A DNA stretch of 64,000 bases from CAYPIE01 sp964410665 (GCA_964410665.1 CAYPIE010000006.1:1-64000); one strand, 5' to 3'; positions 18,738 to 31,100 are shown, numbered from the stretch's first letter. The notes: a model not told the origin generated them from the letters alone. Numbers and translations: made by a program.

Positions 18738-19433
18738 CGAGTGACTCCTTCGAAGGCCATCGGTCCCTTGCATCCGCGTACCGTCGATGGGACACGAAAA
18801 TCAGTCCAGAGATTATATTGAAATTCTGAAACGAGACGATTGTTGTCAAGAAACCCCAACCACGACTGTTATCAGCCGTCAGCGTAGATGCTCCCCGATT
18901 GTCAGGTCTAAGTCTCGCCAAGAAACCCTTCCATGAAGTCACTGTTCGAAGCCGAATCGCTCATGGTCCAGTCCAACATCACGGAACTACCCAAGATCGT
19001 TTCTATCAGGGTTCCTTCTGGGGTCATGATCCATCGATATCTCGAACCACTCCAACCTCTTGGTCACCATCCGCGTGGCGACCGGTACCTCACGAAATGT
19101 AAAGGGTGTGTGCCGACGAAGCATCTTGATCAGACTGAAAATCGTTAGAGCTTTTGGATTGTCTTCCACGAAACCGAGCCACCCTTGTCAACCTCGACGA
19201 CCAGTTTGGGACTAGGAACTGGTGGCTGAGGATTTCGGACTGGAGTACAACGGGTTCACGAGCACCATCGTCGGGAACACTTAGACAATGGTGGAACTTG
19301 TTTTTTTCACCGCGCTCCCGAAGTCTCTACCCCGGCGTGGTGACCCGACCAAGAATTCCTTCGAGCTGCCCTGGCAGCTTGACTCCCGCCGTGGGAGCAC
19401 CCTGGTGTTTCCTTTCGTATCGGAGATAAACCC
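18738..19433. other. intergenic region without a recognisable gene
   Basis: About 700 nt separate the divergent beta-helix and acetolactate decarboxylase genes. Several short open frames occur on both strands, but none shows a recognisable motif or good ribosome-binding site. The segment must hold both promoters. Confidence 0.4.
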
Positions 19434-20591
19434 ATGAATGCGCTAAGCAACTTATTCCGTTCGCGAATGCTAGTGGTCCTCTTTGCAGCCGGTCTCCCCT
19501 TTTCTCAGACACCCGAGAAACGATTCGGCGGAGCGGAGCATTCGCCACTGCAGGCATCCAACGGCTCGTTCGGTTTCGTGAGCTCCGCGGTCGATGGCAC
19601 ACGAAGGGAAGTGGTCTTCCTTGCGGAGATGGACTGGTGTACGCCGAGTTCGCATCCACCTAACGGGGCATTCACTCCCTCACACGAAACACGGCGGACA
19701 GCCGTCACCGCAGTTTTACTCGACGCGTTTACGGGGATTGGGGGTATTGGTCGGAAAGTGTTCGCGATAAACAACCAGGATAACAACGCAGTCCAACAGG
19801 GAGAAAACTCTCCGACGCTTCTCCAAACGGAGCAGTCGACTTCGACCTCCGAGCCGAAATCGACTTCTGGCGAGCATCCCACTCCAAGGTCCGCTGCGGA
19901 CGTCGTCTACCAATACTCTTTGCTCGAAGCGTTAAGAAACGGCGTCTATGAAGGCGAGTTAACGGTCGCCGCGGCCAAGCGACACGGGTTGCACATGCTG
20001 GGCACCTTCAACTTCCTCAATGGCGAGCTGGTCGCGGATGGGAAGACGGTTTATCAAGTCCTCACCAGTGGCAAAGTCGTCGAGGCAGCCGACTCGGCCA
20101 AGCTCCCCTACGTGATGGCCACTCGCTTTTGGCCCGACCTCACCGTCAAGCTCCCCGAATTCGAGAACTATCAGGCTCTCTGTGAATCGATCCTCAATCG
20201 ACTGCCCAGCAAAAACATCCCGTACGCCATTCGGGTCGACGCCCGATTTGTGCGGCTTGAGTTGGGAGGTGCAGAGAAGGTCAAGCGGGACGACCACCGC
20301 CCGCTCACCGAGGTGATCGCAGACCGGCCCCGCTATCAGGCTTCAGACGTCAGTGGCACGATCGTGGGCTTCTACGTGCCAAACTATCTTGCCAATGTCG
20401 CCGTGGCGAACTTCCATTTCCATTTCATCTCGGCAGACCACAAACTCGGCGGCCATTTCCTCGACGGTCACGCGGTCCGTGCAACAGTATCGATCGACGC
20501 CAAGGAAACCCTGCGAATTGATTTCCCCAAGGACAATGCTGGATACCGACGAGCGTGGAAGAGCAGCGGGAACCCGAAAAAGGGCTACTGA
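19434..20591 (+). CDS. budA: alpha-acetolactate decarboxylase with long N-terminal extension
   Basis: The protein has 385 residues, whereas typical BudA/AlsD enzymes have about 240-260. The enzyme converts 2-acetolactate to acetoin and CO2. The catalytic domain occupies about residues 155-375: VVYQYSLLEALRNGVYEG with the Glu of YEGELT, GTFNFLNGELV, and the zinc-site block FHFHFISADHKLGGH with its three His. The start at 19434 has GGAG about 8 nt upstream. A signal-like segment follows (MLVVLFAAGLPFSQ), then about 120 residues of low-complexity, unrecognised sequence. Secreted acetolactate decarboxylases are known, so export is plausible. No acetolactate synthase gene lies in the window. The domain call is firm; the origin of the extension is unclear. 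Confidence 0.88.
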   Translation: MNALSNLFRSRMLVVLFAAGLPFSQTPEKRFGGAEHSPLQASNGSFGFVSSAVDGTRREVVFLAEMDWCTPSSHPPNGAFTPSHETRRTAVTAVLLDAFTGIGGIGRKVFAINNQDNNAVQQGENSPTLLQTEQSTSTSEPKSTSGEHPTPRSAADVVYQYSLLEALRNGVYEGELTVAAAKRHGLHMLGTFNFLNGELVADGKTVYQVLTSGKVVEAADSAKLPYVMATRFWPDLTVKLPEFENYQALCESILNRLPSKNIPYAIRVDARFVRLELGGAEKVKRDDHRPLTEVIADRPRYQASDVSGTIVGFYVPNYLANVAVANFHFHFISADHKLGGHFLDGHAVRATVSIDAKETLRIDFPKDNAGYRRAWKSSGNPKKGY

Positions 20592-20709
20592 CCCAGGTCG
20601 CCAGTCCCAGGTTTCGTGCATGGTTCCCTGGGGAGTGAAGGATAGCATGCCAGCAGTATGTTCGTAAAGCCGTTCGGAGCTTCTTGGCGATTGTGGGCTC
20701 GTCAGCCAA

Positions 20710-20740
20710 TTGAAATAAATTAAATATTTATTAGTATATA
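20710..20740 (+). promoter_or_regulatory. AT-rich putative promoter upstream of the ECF sigma gene
   Basis: A strikingly AT-rich island (about 20708-20752) interrupts GC-rich sequence roughly 100 nt before the sigma-factor start. TTGAAA at 20710-20715 and TAGTAT/TATATA near 20732-20740 could serve as -35 and -10 boxes with a 16-19 nt spacer. Box assignment is tentative. Confidence 0.35.
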
Positions 20741-20838
20741 GAAAAATTGTCCAGTTGGATGTGGCTCGATTCGCGCGAGCCCTCCGTGCGTGTGCGTGCT
20801 CTCTATCGAAGGACCTGAAAGGGAGCTAAACTGATGCA

Positions 20839-21468
20839 ATGACACAACACTCGACCTCAGAGGTTATGCTGCTTCAACGCGTGGCTACTGGAGATGCCAC
20901 CGCGGTGGATGCTCTGTTGACCCTGCATCGGCCGAAGTTGAAGAAGATGGTTCGGGTACGCCTGAGTGTTCGGCTCCAGGGGCGGGTCGATGATTCGGAC
21001 ATTGTGCAAGAGGCCTTTGCCGAGGTGGTCCGCCGGCTCCCCGAATACCTCAAAGGGCCCAAAGCCCCATTCTTTTTATGGCTGCGGCAAATCACCGCGC
21101 AGAAATTGATCGATGTGCACCGCCATCATCTCGGAGCCCAGGCACGAGATGCACGCCTTGAGATCTCGCTGCATCGGGGTCGCCTGCCGATGGCCAGCTC
21201 GGTTTCCCTGGCTGCCCAGTTACTCGGGCGGCTCCCGTCCCCGAGCCATAACGCGGTCCGGGCCGAGATGCGGTTGTTGATGCAGGAGGCGCTGGGCCAG
21301 ATGGGAGACCTCGACCGCGAAATCCTTTCCATGCGCCATTATGAAGAACTCACCAACCAAGAAGTCGCCGAAGAACTTGGACTCGACAAGTCGGCCGCCA
21401 GTCAGCGCTACCTGCGGGCGTTGAAGCGGTTGCACTCCCTGCTCAAGGAACTCGGCGTTCTCGACTGA
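20839..21468 (+). CDS. ECF sigma-70 factor (planctomycete kinase-associated type)
   Basis: The protein has 209 residues. Region 2 is visible at about 10-90 (LLTLHRPKLKKMVRVRL, DSDIVQEAFAEV, FFLWLRQITAQKLIDVHR) and region 4 at about 145-205 (DREILSMRHYEELTNQEVAEELGLDKSAASQRYLRALKRL cut by the usual helix-turn-helix). It would direct RNA polymerase to a dedicated promoter set. It ends 6 nt before the WD40 kinase gene, the standard arrangement in planctomycetes in which a Hanks-type kinase partners an ECF factor in place of an anti-sigma factor. Regulation by the adjacent kinase is therefore likely but inferred. Confidence 0.92.
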   Translation: MTQHSTSEVMLLQRVATGDATAVDALLTLHRPKLKKMVRVRLSVRLQGRVDDSDIVQEAFAEVVRRLPEYLKGPKAPFFLWLRQITAQKLIDVHRHHLGAQARDARLEISLHRGRLPMASSVSLAAQLLGRLPSPSHNAVRAEMRLLMQEALGQMGDLDREILSMRHYEELTNQEVAEELGLDKSAASQRYLRALKRLHSLLKELGVLD

Positions 21469-21474
21469 CGCCCG

Positions 21475-24400
21475 ATGCGTGGATCTGAGCGCACCTCACC
21501 CCAACGAGAGCAATCGCAGATGACCCTGGAAGAGATCGTTGAAGAATATCTCGACCGGCGCCGCCGAGGAGAGGGGGTCAGCATCGATGCATACACTGCC
21601 CATTTCCCGCACCTGGCCGCAGAGATCCACGACACCCTGCGCGCCCTCGAGCTTATCGAAGACTTCTTTCCGGCCCAGGACGATCCCGCCCTGAGCACCG
21701 TCACCGCGACGGCCGCCAGGTTGCCCCGGCAGTTCGGCGATTACCAGATCCTCGGTGAGATCGGCCGTGGCGGCATGGGCGTGGTCTACGAGGCCGAGCA
21801 GCGTTCTCTGGGCCGCCGCGTCGCGCTGAAAGTGCTCGCCGGCGTGGGCCCCGAGAGCGACCGGGCCCGGGCCCGGTTTCACCGGGAGGCCCGAGCCGCG
21901 GCGCGCTTGCACCACACCAACATCGTCCCGGTCTTCGAGGTGGGCGAAGCGGGCGAACACACCTTCTACGCCATGCAACTCATCCAGGGCCAGGGCCTCG
22001 ACCGGGTCATCGACGACCTCCGCCGACTTCGGGAACAATCGACGGCCCTAGCCACTGCTTCGCCCCCCAACCGGAAGCCCGTCCGCAACGACCCGCTGGC
22101 CATGTCGCTGCTCAGCGGCCGGTTCGAGCTGGACGATCTTCGGAGCACTCCCGCCCCTAGCGACCCTCCGCCCCCAAAAGAGCCCGAGACGGCACAGCCT
22201 GACCCCTTGTTGACCCAGGCCGCCCCCTTGCCCGCAGCCACCCTCCCGGAGGGGTCCGAGCGGTCCGAGAGCGAACACGGGGTCGGCCGCTACTACCGTT
22301 CCGTGGCCACGTTGGGCATCCAGGCCGCCGAGGCCCTGGCCTACGCCCACGCCCGCGGCATCATTCACCGCGACGTCAAACCGTCGAACCTCTTGCTCGA
22401 TGCTGCCGGGGTGGTCTGGTTGACCGACTTCGGCCTGGCCAAGACCGAGGAGGAGAGCCTCACGCGAACTGGCGACATCCTCGGCACCGTCCGCTACATG
22501 GCCCCGGAGCAATTCGACGGCCAGGCCGACGCCCGCAGTGATGTCTACTCGCTCGGGCTGACCCTGTACGAGTTGCTCACCCTCCGCCACGCGTTTGACG
22601 CCCCGGACCGGCTTTTGGTCATCGAACAAGTACGCACGCATGAGCCCCCGCGTCCCCGCTCCGTGGACCGGCACGTCCCGCGCGACTTGGAAACCGTCGT
22701 CCTCAAGGCAATCGAGAAACTTCCGCGTCGGCGGTACCCCTCCGCCCAGGAGTTGGCCGCTGACCTACGCCGCTTCTGTGACGGCGAACCGGTGCGGGCC
22801 CGGCGGATCACCCCGGTCGAGCGGGCCATGAAGTGGGTGCGACGGCGGCCGACCGAGGCGGCCGTCTATCTGTTGTTGCCGCTGGTGCTGGTGCTGGCCA
22901 CGGCCGGGACTCTCGCTACCCGTATGTGGCTCCGCTCCGAGGAAGCTCGCCAAGAAGCCGACCTGGCCCGCGGCCAGGCCGAGCAGTCCCGACAGGTCGC
23001 CGTACAGGAACGACTCCGGGCCGAGGAAGCGTTGTACGTCAACCGGGTCCGGGTCGCCCACTTCGAGTTGCAGGAGAATGACATCATCCGCACCCGCCAA
23101 CTCCTGGACGGTTGCCCACAGGCGCTTCGGGATTGGGAGTGGTATTACCTGCACCGGCTGTGTCATGCCGACCTCAAGACCCTCCCCGCCATGGGCAGAT
23201 TGTGGAACCAGGTCCTCATCACTCCGGATGGCCGACGAGCCTTGCTGAGTAGTGACGCGGGCGTCTACCAGTGGCGGTTGGAGACGGCGTCTGCCCGCGC
23301 CGACCCGCATCCATTTCTGCCAAAAATTGGATGTCTATCCTTGAATCGAGCCGGGTCGAGGGGCCTCGGCCGCGGCCCGGACGGCAGCCTCCGGGTCTGG
23401 GATCTCCATACCGGTCAGCCGCTCTGCACATTGCGCGGTCCCACCCGTTCGATCGTTGCAGCTTGCCACAGCCCCGATGACCTCTGGCTCGCCTCCTCCG
23501 ATCAAACCGGGACGGTGCATCTCTGGGATGCCCGCACGGGACAACTGCACAAAACCTTCGACCCGCTCGGAACCAAGAAGAGTTCGCTGGCGTTCAGCCC
23601 GGACAGCAAGCTCCTGGCCGTCGGCGGGCCTGATCGGATCCACGTCCACCTAGTCGATTCCGGGAAGTTGATTCATTCCATCGCGGTAAAGCACACCCAG
23701 GTGCTCGGCATATCCTTCCGCAGTGACGGGAAGCGTTTGTGTGCCGCGCTTCATGACCTGAGTGCAGCCAGAATCTGGGACACCCGGACCTGGGAGGATG
23801 TGCTCACCGTGCAGGTCACCCCCGACACCTTCGTTTGGGATGCCTGCTTTAGCCCCGACGGCACCCGCCTCGCGCTGGCGTTGCACGATCGGACAGTGCG
23901 AATCTGGAACGCGGAGACCGGCGCACCCGAGCATATCTTCCGCGGACATGCCAAAGGCGTTTTCAAGGTCGCCTTCACCCCCGACGGTACCCAGCTGATC
24001 AGTCAGGCGATGGACGGGACGGTCAAGGTCTGGGACGCGGTCTCCGACCCCGAGGCTACCATCCTTCGAGATGACAGCGAAATCACCTGGCAAGCGCACT
24101 TCAGCCCTGACGGTCGGCATCTCGCCTGCGTCGGGGAACGATGGTTCCGGCTGATACCACCCAGATCGGGCGCTGAGATCTGGAAGGTCATGGTGCCGAA
24201 GAACCGCCCCACCACACTGGCTTTCCGCCCGGATGGGCAGCAAATCGCCACCGGGAACCGGCAAGGTGAGATCGTTCTCTGGGATGCCGAGACCGGGCGG
24301 GCCGTCCGGACCATCGCGAGTGCCTCGAGCGGGATCCGACACCTCAGCTATCACCCGAATGGGCAAAGCCTCCTCGCGTTCACGGGCGATGGGACCATCG

Positions 24401-25002
24401 ACGAGTGGGATCCCGCAGCCGGTCAACGCCTCCGGGGCTGGTCTCTCGGCGTAGAGGGAAGCGAGGTCCGCTACAGCCCAGACGGCACGCGGGTAGCGGC
24501 CTGTGGCCGCGGGAACAATGGCTCGGGGGTGCTGAAGATCTGGGATGCGAAGACCGGCGAGCTTGTGCTAGAACACAGTTTGGCGCAATCGAGCGGGTTG
24601 TTATGCATGGCTTTTCACCCCAATAGCAAGCGGTTGGCGGTCGGCACCCGGGCCGGCTGGGTAGGAGTGCTGGATGCTCTTCGGGGCGAGCCGGTCGCCC
24701 CTTTGTTAGTCGGCCACGAAGACTGGGTCGAGTGCGTCCGCTTCACCCCCGACGGCCACCGGCTGGTCAGCGGCAGTCGCGACGGCACCGTCCGCTGCTG
24801 GGACGTCGAGGGCGGCCGCGAGGTCCTGATCCTCCGCGGCGACGGAAGCTGGTTCGATGAACTCTCTTTCAGCCCCGACGGCGCGCGACTGGCCGGCACC
24901 GCCCATTCGTTCGACCGACCCGGGGGCATCTGGATCTGGGATGCCCCGGCTTATCCGGCCAGACCGGCGCGTCCCCGCTCGAGCCTACCCGTCGGGCCCT
25001 GA
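21475..25002 (+). CDS. membrane Ser/Thr protein kinase with C-terminal WD40 repeats
   Basis: The protein has 1175 residues. Residues 1-70 are an acidic N-region like those of other planctomycete kinases. The Hanks kinase domain spans about 85-440: GEIGRGGMGVVYEAE, catalytic Lys119 in ALKVL, HRDVKPSN with Asp300, DFGLAK with Asp318, and GTVRYMAPEQ. An insert rich in Pro, about 90 residues long, lies between the hinge and the catalytic loop. One transmembrane helix (about 462-482) is followed by a short coiled segment rich in Arg, Glu and Gln. About ten WD40-type repeats with SPDG and (I/V)WD motifs fill residues 590-1165 and probably sense ligand outside the membrane. It starts 6 nt after the ECF sigma gene. 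A T-rich tract at 25025-25043 follows the stop. Confidence 0.93.
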   Translation: MRGSERTSPQREQSQMTLEEIVEEYLDRRRRGEGVSIDAYTAHFPHLAAEIHDTLRALELIEDFFPAQDDPALSTVTATAARLPRQFGDYQILGEIGRGGMGVVYEAEQRSLGRRVALKVLAGVGPESDRARARFHREARAAARLHHTNIVPVFEVGEAGEHTFYAMQLIQGQGLDRVIDDLRRLREQSTALATASPPNRKPVRNDPLAMSLLSGRFELDDLRSTPAPSDPPPPKEPETAQPDPLLTQAAPLPAATLPEGSERSESEHGVGRYYRSVATLGIQAAEALAYAHARGIIHRDVKPSNLLLDAAGVVWLTDFGLAKTEEESLTRTGDILGTVRYMAPEQFDGQADARSDVYSLGLTLYELLTLRHAFDAPDRLLVIEQVRTHEPPRPRSVDRHVPRDLETVVLKAIEKLPRRRYPSAQELAADLRRFCDGEPVRARRITPVERAMKWVRRRPTEAAVYLLLPLVLVLATAGTLATRMWLRSEEARQEADLARGQAEQSRQVAVQERLRAEEALYVNRVRVAHFELQENDIIRTRQLLDGCPQALRDWEWYYLHRLCHADLKTLPAMGRLWNQVLITPDGRRALLSSDAGVYQWRLETASARADPHPFLPKIGCLSLNRAGSRGLGRGPDGSLRVWDLHTGQPLCTLRGPTRSIVAACHSPDDLWLASSDQTGTVHLWDARTGQLHKTFDPLGTKKSSLAFSPDSKLLAVGGPDRIHVHLVDSGKLIHSIAVKHTQVLGISFRSDGKRLCAALHDLSAARIWDTRTWEDVLTVQVTPDTFVWDACFSPDGTRLALALHDRTVRIWNAETGAPEHIFRGHAKGVFKVAFTPDGTQLISQAMDGTVKVWDAVSDPEATILRDDSEITWQAHFSPDGRHLACVGERWFRLIPPRSGAEIWKVMVPKNRPTTLAFRPDGQQIATGNRQGEIVLWDAETGRAVRTIASASSGIRHLSYHPNGQSLLAFTGDGTIDEWDPAAGQRLRGWSLGVEGSEVRYSPDGTRVAACGRGNNGSGVLKIWDAKTGELVLEHSLAQSSGLLCMAFHPNSKRLAVGTRAGWVGVLDALRGEPVAPLLVGHEDWVECVRFTPDGHRLVSGSRDGTVRCWDVEGGREVLILRGDGSWFDELSFSPDGARLAGTAHSFDRPGGIWIWDAPAYPARPARPRSSLPVGP

Positions 25003-25171
25003 CCCACTACCTCTTTCCCGCGGCTTTTTTTCTTTTTTTCGCACCGCACCTGTCAACAGCCCGCCCCATTTCCGCTTAACAAACTGACTCGCTCCCTCCT
25101 CGACCTCCATTGCGGCGTCACCGCGCCAGCGGGCAGGGAACTCGATCGCAGCTTTCCACGGAGATTCCCCC

Positions 25172-28100
25172 ATGATGTATCCCGCCGAGCAGCCGAGCCG
25201 TCAGCGTCTTCAGGTCCCGGGCCGGTCGGCCCGACGGCCGCATGGCGGTCGGCTGCAACTCGACGGCCTGGAGGACCGAATCGCTCCCGCCGTCGACTTC
25301 TACAACTTCGGCGGCCTGACCTTCCGGGGCGACTTTACCAGCGACCCGAACGCCCCCGACCAGCTCGCGACCGACACGTTCGATGTCGGAACGCCCGTGC
25401 ATGTCGGCCTGGACCCCGACGGAGGCGAATTCTATCCGTTATGGCAGATTGACGGGCACGTCTTCATCCCCGACCCGGACCGCGACTCGGAAAGCACCAC
25501 CTTCCAGATCGGCGACCCCGCCGACAAGGCATCGACCATTGCCCTGGCCCAGGTGCCCACCGAACCGGTGTTCTGGCGCATCGAGGGGGACATCGCCGAC
25601 TTCGATGCCAGCCTGCTCAGCGGCGAGCAGGCCGGGGGCCTTTCCCTGACCGACGAGGGCAGCCCGGTGGGTATCACCGTGGCCGGCATCCCGACCGGGT
25701 TCGAAATCCACCAGGCCACCTTTATAGACGCCGACGACCCCGCCAACGCGTCCATGGAAGCCGACGGGGAGCTCAACTTTGACACCCTGCCCGTCAACCT
25801 TACAGCGCTCACCGTCGCTGCCACCATCCAGGTCAACAGCGGCGTCACCCTCGAATCAGTGGAGGCCAAGCTGGCGTTGCCGAGCTTTCAGGCCGGCGGC
25901 GTGACCATCACCGGTGAACTTGGCGTCGAGTATGACCAAGAAGAAAAGCAGTTCAGCTTCTTCGGCGGCGCCAAGTTCGAGGCCGAAGGGTTGTCCGGTC
26001 AGCAAGGGTCAGAGTTGGAGGTGCTCATCGGCACCCAGTCCGACCCGGGGATGACCATCACGGACGGAGCCCTGGACAAGATCGCCGTCGGCCTGACCGG
26101 GGAGTTCGAGGCCTTCGGCCTGGCCTTTGCACCGGACCAGCTAACTTTCGAATACAACCTCGACACCAACTCCGACCAGTATCTCGACTTCATCATGTTC
26201 GGCGCCCTGAGCGTCAAGGTGCCGAACGGCGAGGCCAGCGACGGGGGCAGCAACACCACTAGCATCCAGGCCCAGTTCGGCGACTCCGCCGAAGCGGCCG
26301 GGCTGGTCATCGACACCGCTACCGGCACGGTCGAGCGCGTCGACGTCGCCGTCTCAGGTACCCTCAACATCCTTGGCTTCACCCTCGAGAGCCCGGCGAA
26401 CAACCCGGTCCACTTCGTCTATGACGCCACGCAGGCTCTGTACGAACTGTCCGGCGAAGTGACCGCGCCGCAGCTGTTCGACACCACCGTCACCATGGGC
26501 ACGCCGGCTCAGCCGGGCATCCAGATCGAGGACGGCTCCTGGTCCGTCAACGACCTTGAGGTCTCCTTCGCTGACGTCAACTTGGGCGCGTTCAAGATCA
26601 AGAACCTCGACGTCACCTTCATGCAGGACGGCACCGACCTGGAGTTCGACTTCGAGATCGACATCCTGTTCCCCGGCAGCTGGGAGGTCGACGGAGAGAT
26701 CGACATGCGGTTCAACACCGCAACCAAGCAGTTCCGCATCCACGAAATCTTCCTCAAATGGCGTGCCAACAAGGACTCCGCCCGCATCCCGATCGGCCCT
26801 ACCGGGCTGTTCCTCCGCGAGATCGACGCCACCCTCAACAACCTGGACCAGCCCAGCGACCTAGTCGTTTCCGGGCACATCACCGCCGAGTACGGCGACA
26901 CCGTCAAGCTGTTCGGCAAGTCGACCAAATTCCTCAGCGCGGTCGGCGCGTTCACGGTCGACCGCAACCACCTGGAGATTGACGCCGACATCTACCTGGG
27001 TTCGTTCCGCAGCAACAACGGCGGCAAGCCCAGCGGAGTGCTCGGCGAGGGCACCGGCAAGGTCCTGCTCGACTGGAACGAGGGTAAATACACGGTCGAC
27101 CTGAAAGCCGGGTTGGTGGACGATATCTTCCAGATCGACGCCGACTTCGAGTTCGACCGCGGCGGGGCGATCTGGATCGCGGCTGACGCCCGGGTAGTGA
27201 TGCCCAAGCAGATCCCGTTCATCGGCGGCAAGACCCTGGCCTCGCTCGACTTCCGCCTTGCCTACTCGCACACCGACCTCGACAACAGCTATGTCGCGGC
27301 CTGGACCACCGTCGACCTGCTCTTCACCAAAAAGGCGATCGGCATCGAGTACGAGTTCGGCGAGAAGAAGGTCAAGGTGATCGGCAACAAGGCCATCAAC
27401 CGCCTCTCCCAGGACCCGTTCCCCCAGAGTCCGAGTGTGGACGTCTATTCCCAGACTTTCGACCTGGCCGCGAACCAGGCGGAGTACACCACCGGGCTCG
27501 TCACTTCGACTCCCGCGGCAGGCAGCAACCAGGTGACCATGCACAGCCCTGACGGCGCATCGGTCCGACGCGTCCTGACAACAGAATTAAGCGCGTTCCC
27601 CCAAGGTGTCCGCACGGCCGCGGGGGATGTGACCGGGGACGGGGTGGTCGACTTGATTCTGGTCGCCAGGACGGGCGGCTCGCCTCTCATCCAAGTAATC
27701 GACGGAGTGAACAACACCACCATCGCATCATTCGAAGCCTTCGAGTCGTCCTTCACTGGTGGCGTGTATGCCGCGACCGGCGACGTCGACGGTGACGGGT
27801 GGGACGACATCGTGGTGAGTGCGGGGCCCGGGGGCGGGCCGCGGGTGCGCGTGTTTTCTGGCAAAACCTTTCTGCTGATCGCGGACTTTTTCGCCTTCGA
27901 TGACCCGAATTTCCGTGGCGGCATCCATGTCGCCATGGGCGACCTCAACGGGGACCAGCGGGCCGACCTAATCGTGGCCGCTGGGGCCGGGGGCGGACCG
28001 AGGATCATGGCCTTCGACGGGGCCAGCCTCACCCGCCGCCCGACCAAGATCGTCGGCGACTTTCTGGCCTTTAACGACCCGGGCTACCGCGGCGGCGCCT

Positions 28101-31100
28101 CGATCACGCTGGCGGACGTGAACGGCGATCAGATCGACGACCTGATCGTCGGGGCCGGGGCCGGTGGCGGGCCCCGGGTCGCGGTCTTCAACGGGGTGAG
28201 CCTGAGCAACAGCCCGCAAAGGCTGGTTGCCGACCATTTCGCCTTCGAGCCCTCTCACCGGGGCGGAGTCATGGTGGCCGGCGGGGACATCGACGGCGAT
28301 GGTTTTGCCGAGGTTGTCGCCGCCCCGGGACGTGGGGGGGCGCCCCGGGTTATCGCCGTGTCCGGTTCCCAACTCGCCCAGAGAGGCGCCTGGCAAGAGG
28401 TGATGAACTTCTTTGCCGGGAACCCCTCGCATCGCGACGGTGCCGATGTTACCCTCGAAGATCTGAACGAGAGTACGCCTGCCGGACCCGGCGCCACCAA
28501 CGCCTCCTTCTCGGTCAACTTCCCCTCCAACGACGGCACGCAAACCATCTCGGTGACGCCCCCCGGCGGCAAGGAGATCATGCAAGCCGACTTCGACCCG
28601 GCAACCAACGGCATCCAGCTGCTCACCGACCAGAACTCGCCGACCTCGGTCAACGTCAGCGTCGTTGGGGATGCCTCTGACTCGACCGCCTTACTCCCGG
28701 CCGGGACCTACACCGTCAAACTCTACTCGACAGGCTACACCTTCGCCAACAACCCCGTCGGCATCCTCGACATCGTCGACGACGGCAACGGCAACACCCA
28801 GATCAACCTGACCGACAAGGCAGACGGCCTCGCGGTCAACAACACCATTTCTGTCACCGGCAACACCTCCACTACCGGCGCGAACTCCCCGTACAACACC
28901 AACCACGTCGTCCAATCGATCAGCAGCGATGGCCTCACATTGGTCACCGACCAGCCCTACGACAACGCCGTTGGCGTCGGCAACGCCGGCACCGTCGCCG
29001 GCTGGCAGCAGCCGCAATTCTCGGGGAACTTTTACACGCCGCCGCCGACCGTCACGTTTACCGAGCAGCCGCCGGTCACGCCGGACGGGGAGACCCTGCA
29101 GCTCTCGATCGCCGGCTTCGCCGACAAGGCCCTTGAGTCGGGAACCGTGGTCGATGTCTACCTCGACCGGGATGACACCGGCTACGACGGCCGGCTGCTG
29201 CAGAAGGGTGTTTCTCTGACGTTCAACGACAGCGGAAATTTCACTGCTACCACTGATCTAGACATCGGTGATCTATTTTCCGGAACTTACCACCTGTACC
29301 TGGTCATCGACGACGGAGTCAACACTCCGGTCTTTTCCGCGTACACCAATGGGTTCCGGCCACCCGAGGCCGTCCAGGGGACGATCAGCAGCCCCTTCTC
29401 CGCCACGAATACCAGCTACCTGGTACCGCGCGGTACGGCCGGCAACCAGCCCTTCTCCGGCCCCCTGGGCATGGCGTTTGACGTCAACGAGCCGGTCCGG
29501 ATCACCGAGCTGGGGGTGTTCGACGACCTGTCAAACGGTCTCAAAAATACCCTCACCGCCACCCTCTGGGACCGAACCGACACCACCACCCCGATGGCTA
29601 CCCTGACCTTTACCCCGGGAGACCCGGGCCGCCTCGACGGCGGGAGCCGGTTCAAACCCCTGCCGACCCCCGTTACCCTCCCCGCAGGGTTTCAGGGCCT
29701 GATCGTCGCTCAGGGCTACGGCGCCAACGAACGCAACGGCAACTCGGTCTCCCCGGCTTGGACGACCAACAGCGGCGACGGGGCGATCACCTTCGTCGGC
29801 CCTTCCCGGTACGGCAACACTCCCGGAGTGTACCCCGATCAGCTCGACACCAGTACGGCCAACCGGTTCGCCGCCGGCACATTCAATTTCCAGGCGGCCT
29901 CCCGCCTGAAGGGCTGGCAGGTGTTTGCCGACTTGGACCGGGACGGGGTGTATCAGTTCTCCGAACCGATCTCCGGCCCGTCAAACACCGACGGCCAGTA
30001 TCACCTGGTGCCCAGCCCCGGGGATCTGACCTTCGACGTCACCTCGGTCCGACCAGCGCCCGCGGGCGGCAAGGTCATCGTCCAGATGAAGACGCGGAGT
30101 CGAGACTTTAACCGCGGCTGGAAGATCGGCGACCAGTTCACCCTGAGCGGCTCCTCAGTCAACGCTTACAACCGGGTGCACACTATCACTTCGATCGCCA
30201 CAACACCGGGCCTGTTCACCACCGACGTGGACTACACCGCCAACGCCACCGGCGGCACCGCGGCCCTTGCCGTCGACCCGTTGCCGACCGCCACCCCGTT
30301 CGACCTGGCTCTCATCAACCCGGTCCCGACCGTGTACAACTCCGATGACACCACCGTCACTACCGTCACTTACGACGGGACCAGTGTCACGCAGGTCGAT
30401 TTTACCCCGAAGGAGTACAGTGTCATCCGCGGCAACGTCTTCGCCGATCTGAGCCGGGACGGCATCCGGGTCGAATCAGTTCCGGCTGCCCGCTACGACT
30501 TCGGGACGCAGAACTCTCCGGTCCAGGCCGGGTACACGCAGGTGACCCGCCAGATGACTTACACCGAGGCCCGCGGCTACGGCTGGCTGAACACCGTGCA
30601 GAATACCAACCGTAGTAACGGCACCACCCCGGTGGCGCTGACTCGGGACTTTGTTCTCAACCCAGAGATGGTCTTTCAGACCGACCTACCCAACGCTTCC
30701 TACGATGTCACCCTCACCATCGGAGATGACACAGGCAGGCATGACCAGGTGGGTGTGTTCCTCCAGGGGGCCCAGGTTGACAAGGTGACCACCATGGTGG
30801 GTCAGTTCGTCGAAAAGACGTACGCAAACGTGGTCGTGTCGGACGGGACCTTGACTTTGCGCTTGGCCAGTCTGGGAGGTACCGACCCCAACGCGGTTCT
30901 CAACGGCATGACCATCACCCGAGCCGATGACCCTGCCCTGGGTGGTTTCACGGTCGAATTACTCCAGGGCGGCCAGGTAGTGGCAACAACATTGAGCGGT
31001 ACCGACGGGTCTTACCGGTTCGCCCGCCCCGAGCCAGGCGACTACATGGTCCGCGTGATCCCCTGGAACGGCTCCGCGGCGACCTACACTTTCGAGGCCG

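Noticed and set aside
21496..24929. Many long minus-strand open frames across the kinase gene
   Set aside because: They are shadows caused by high GC and repeated codon patterns; none shows a family motif.
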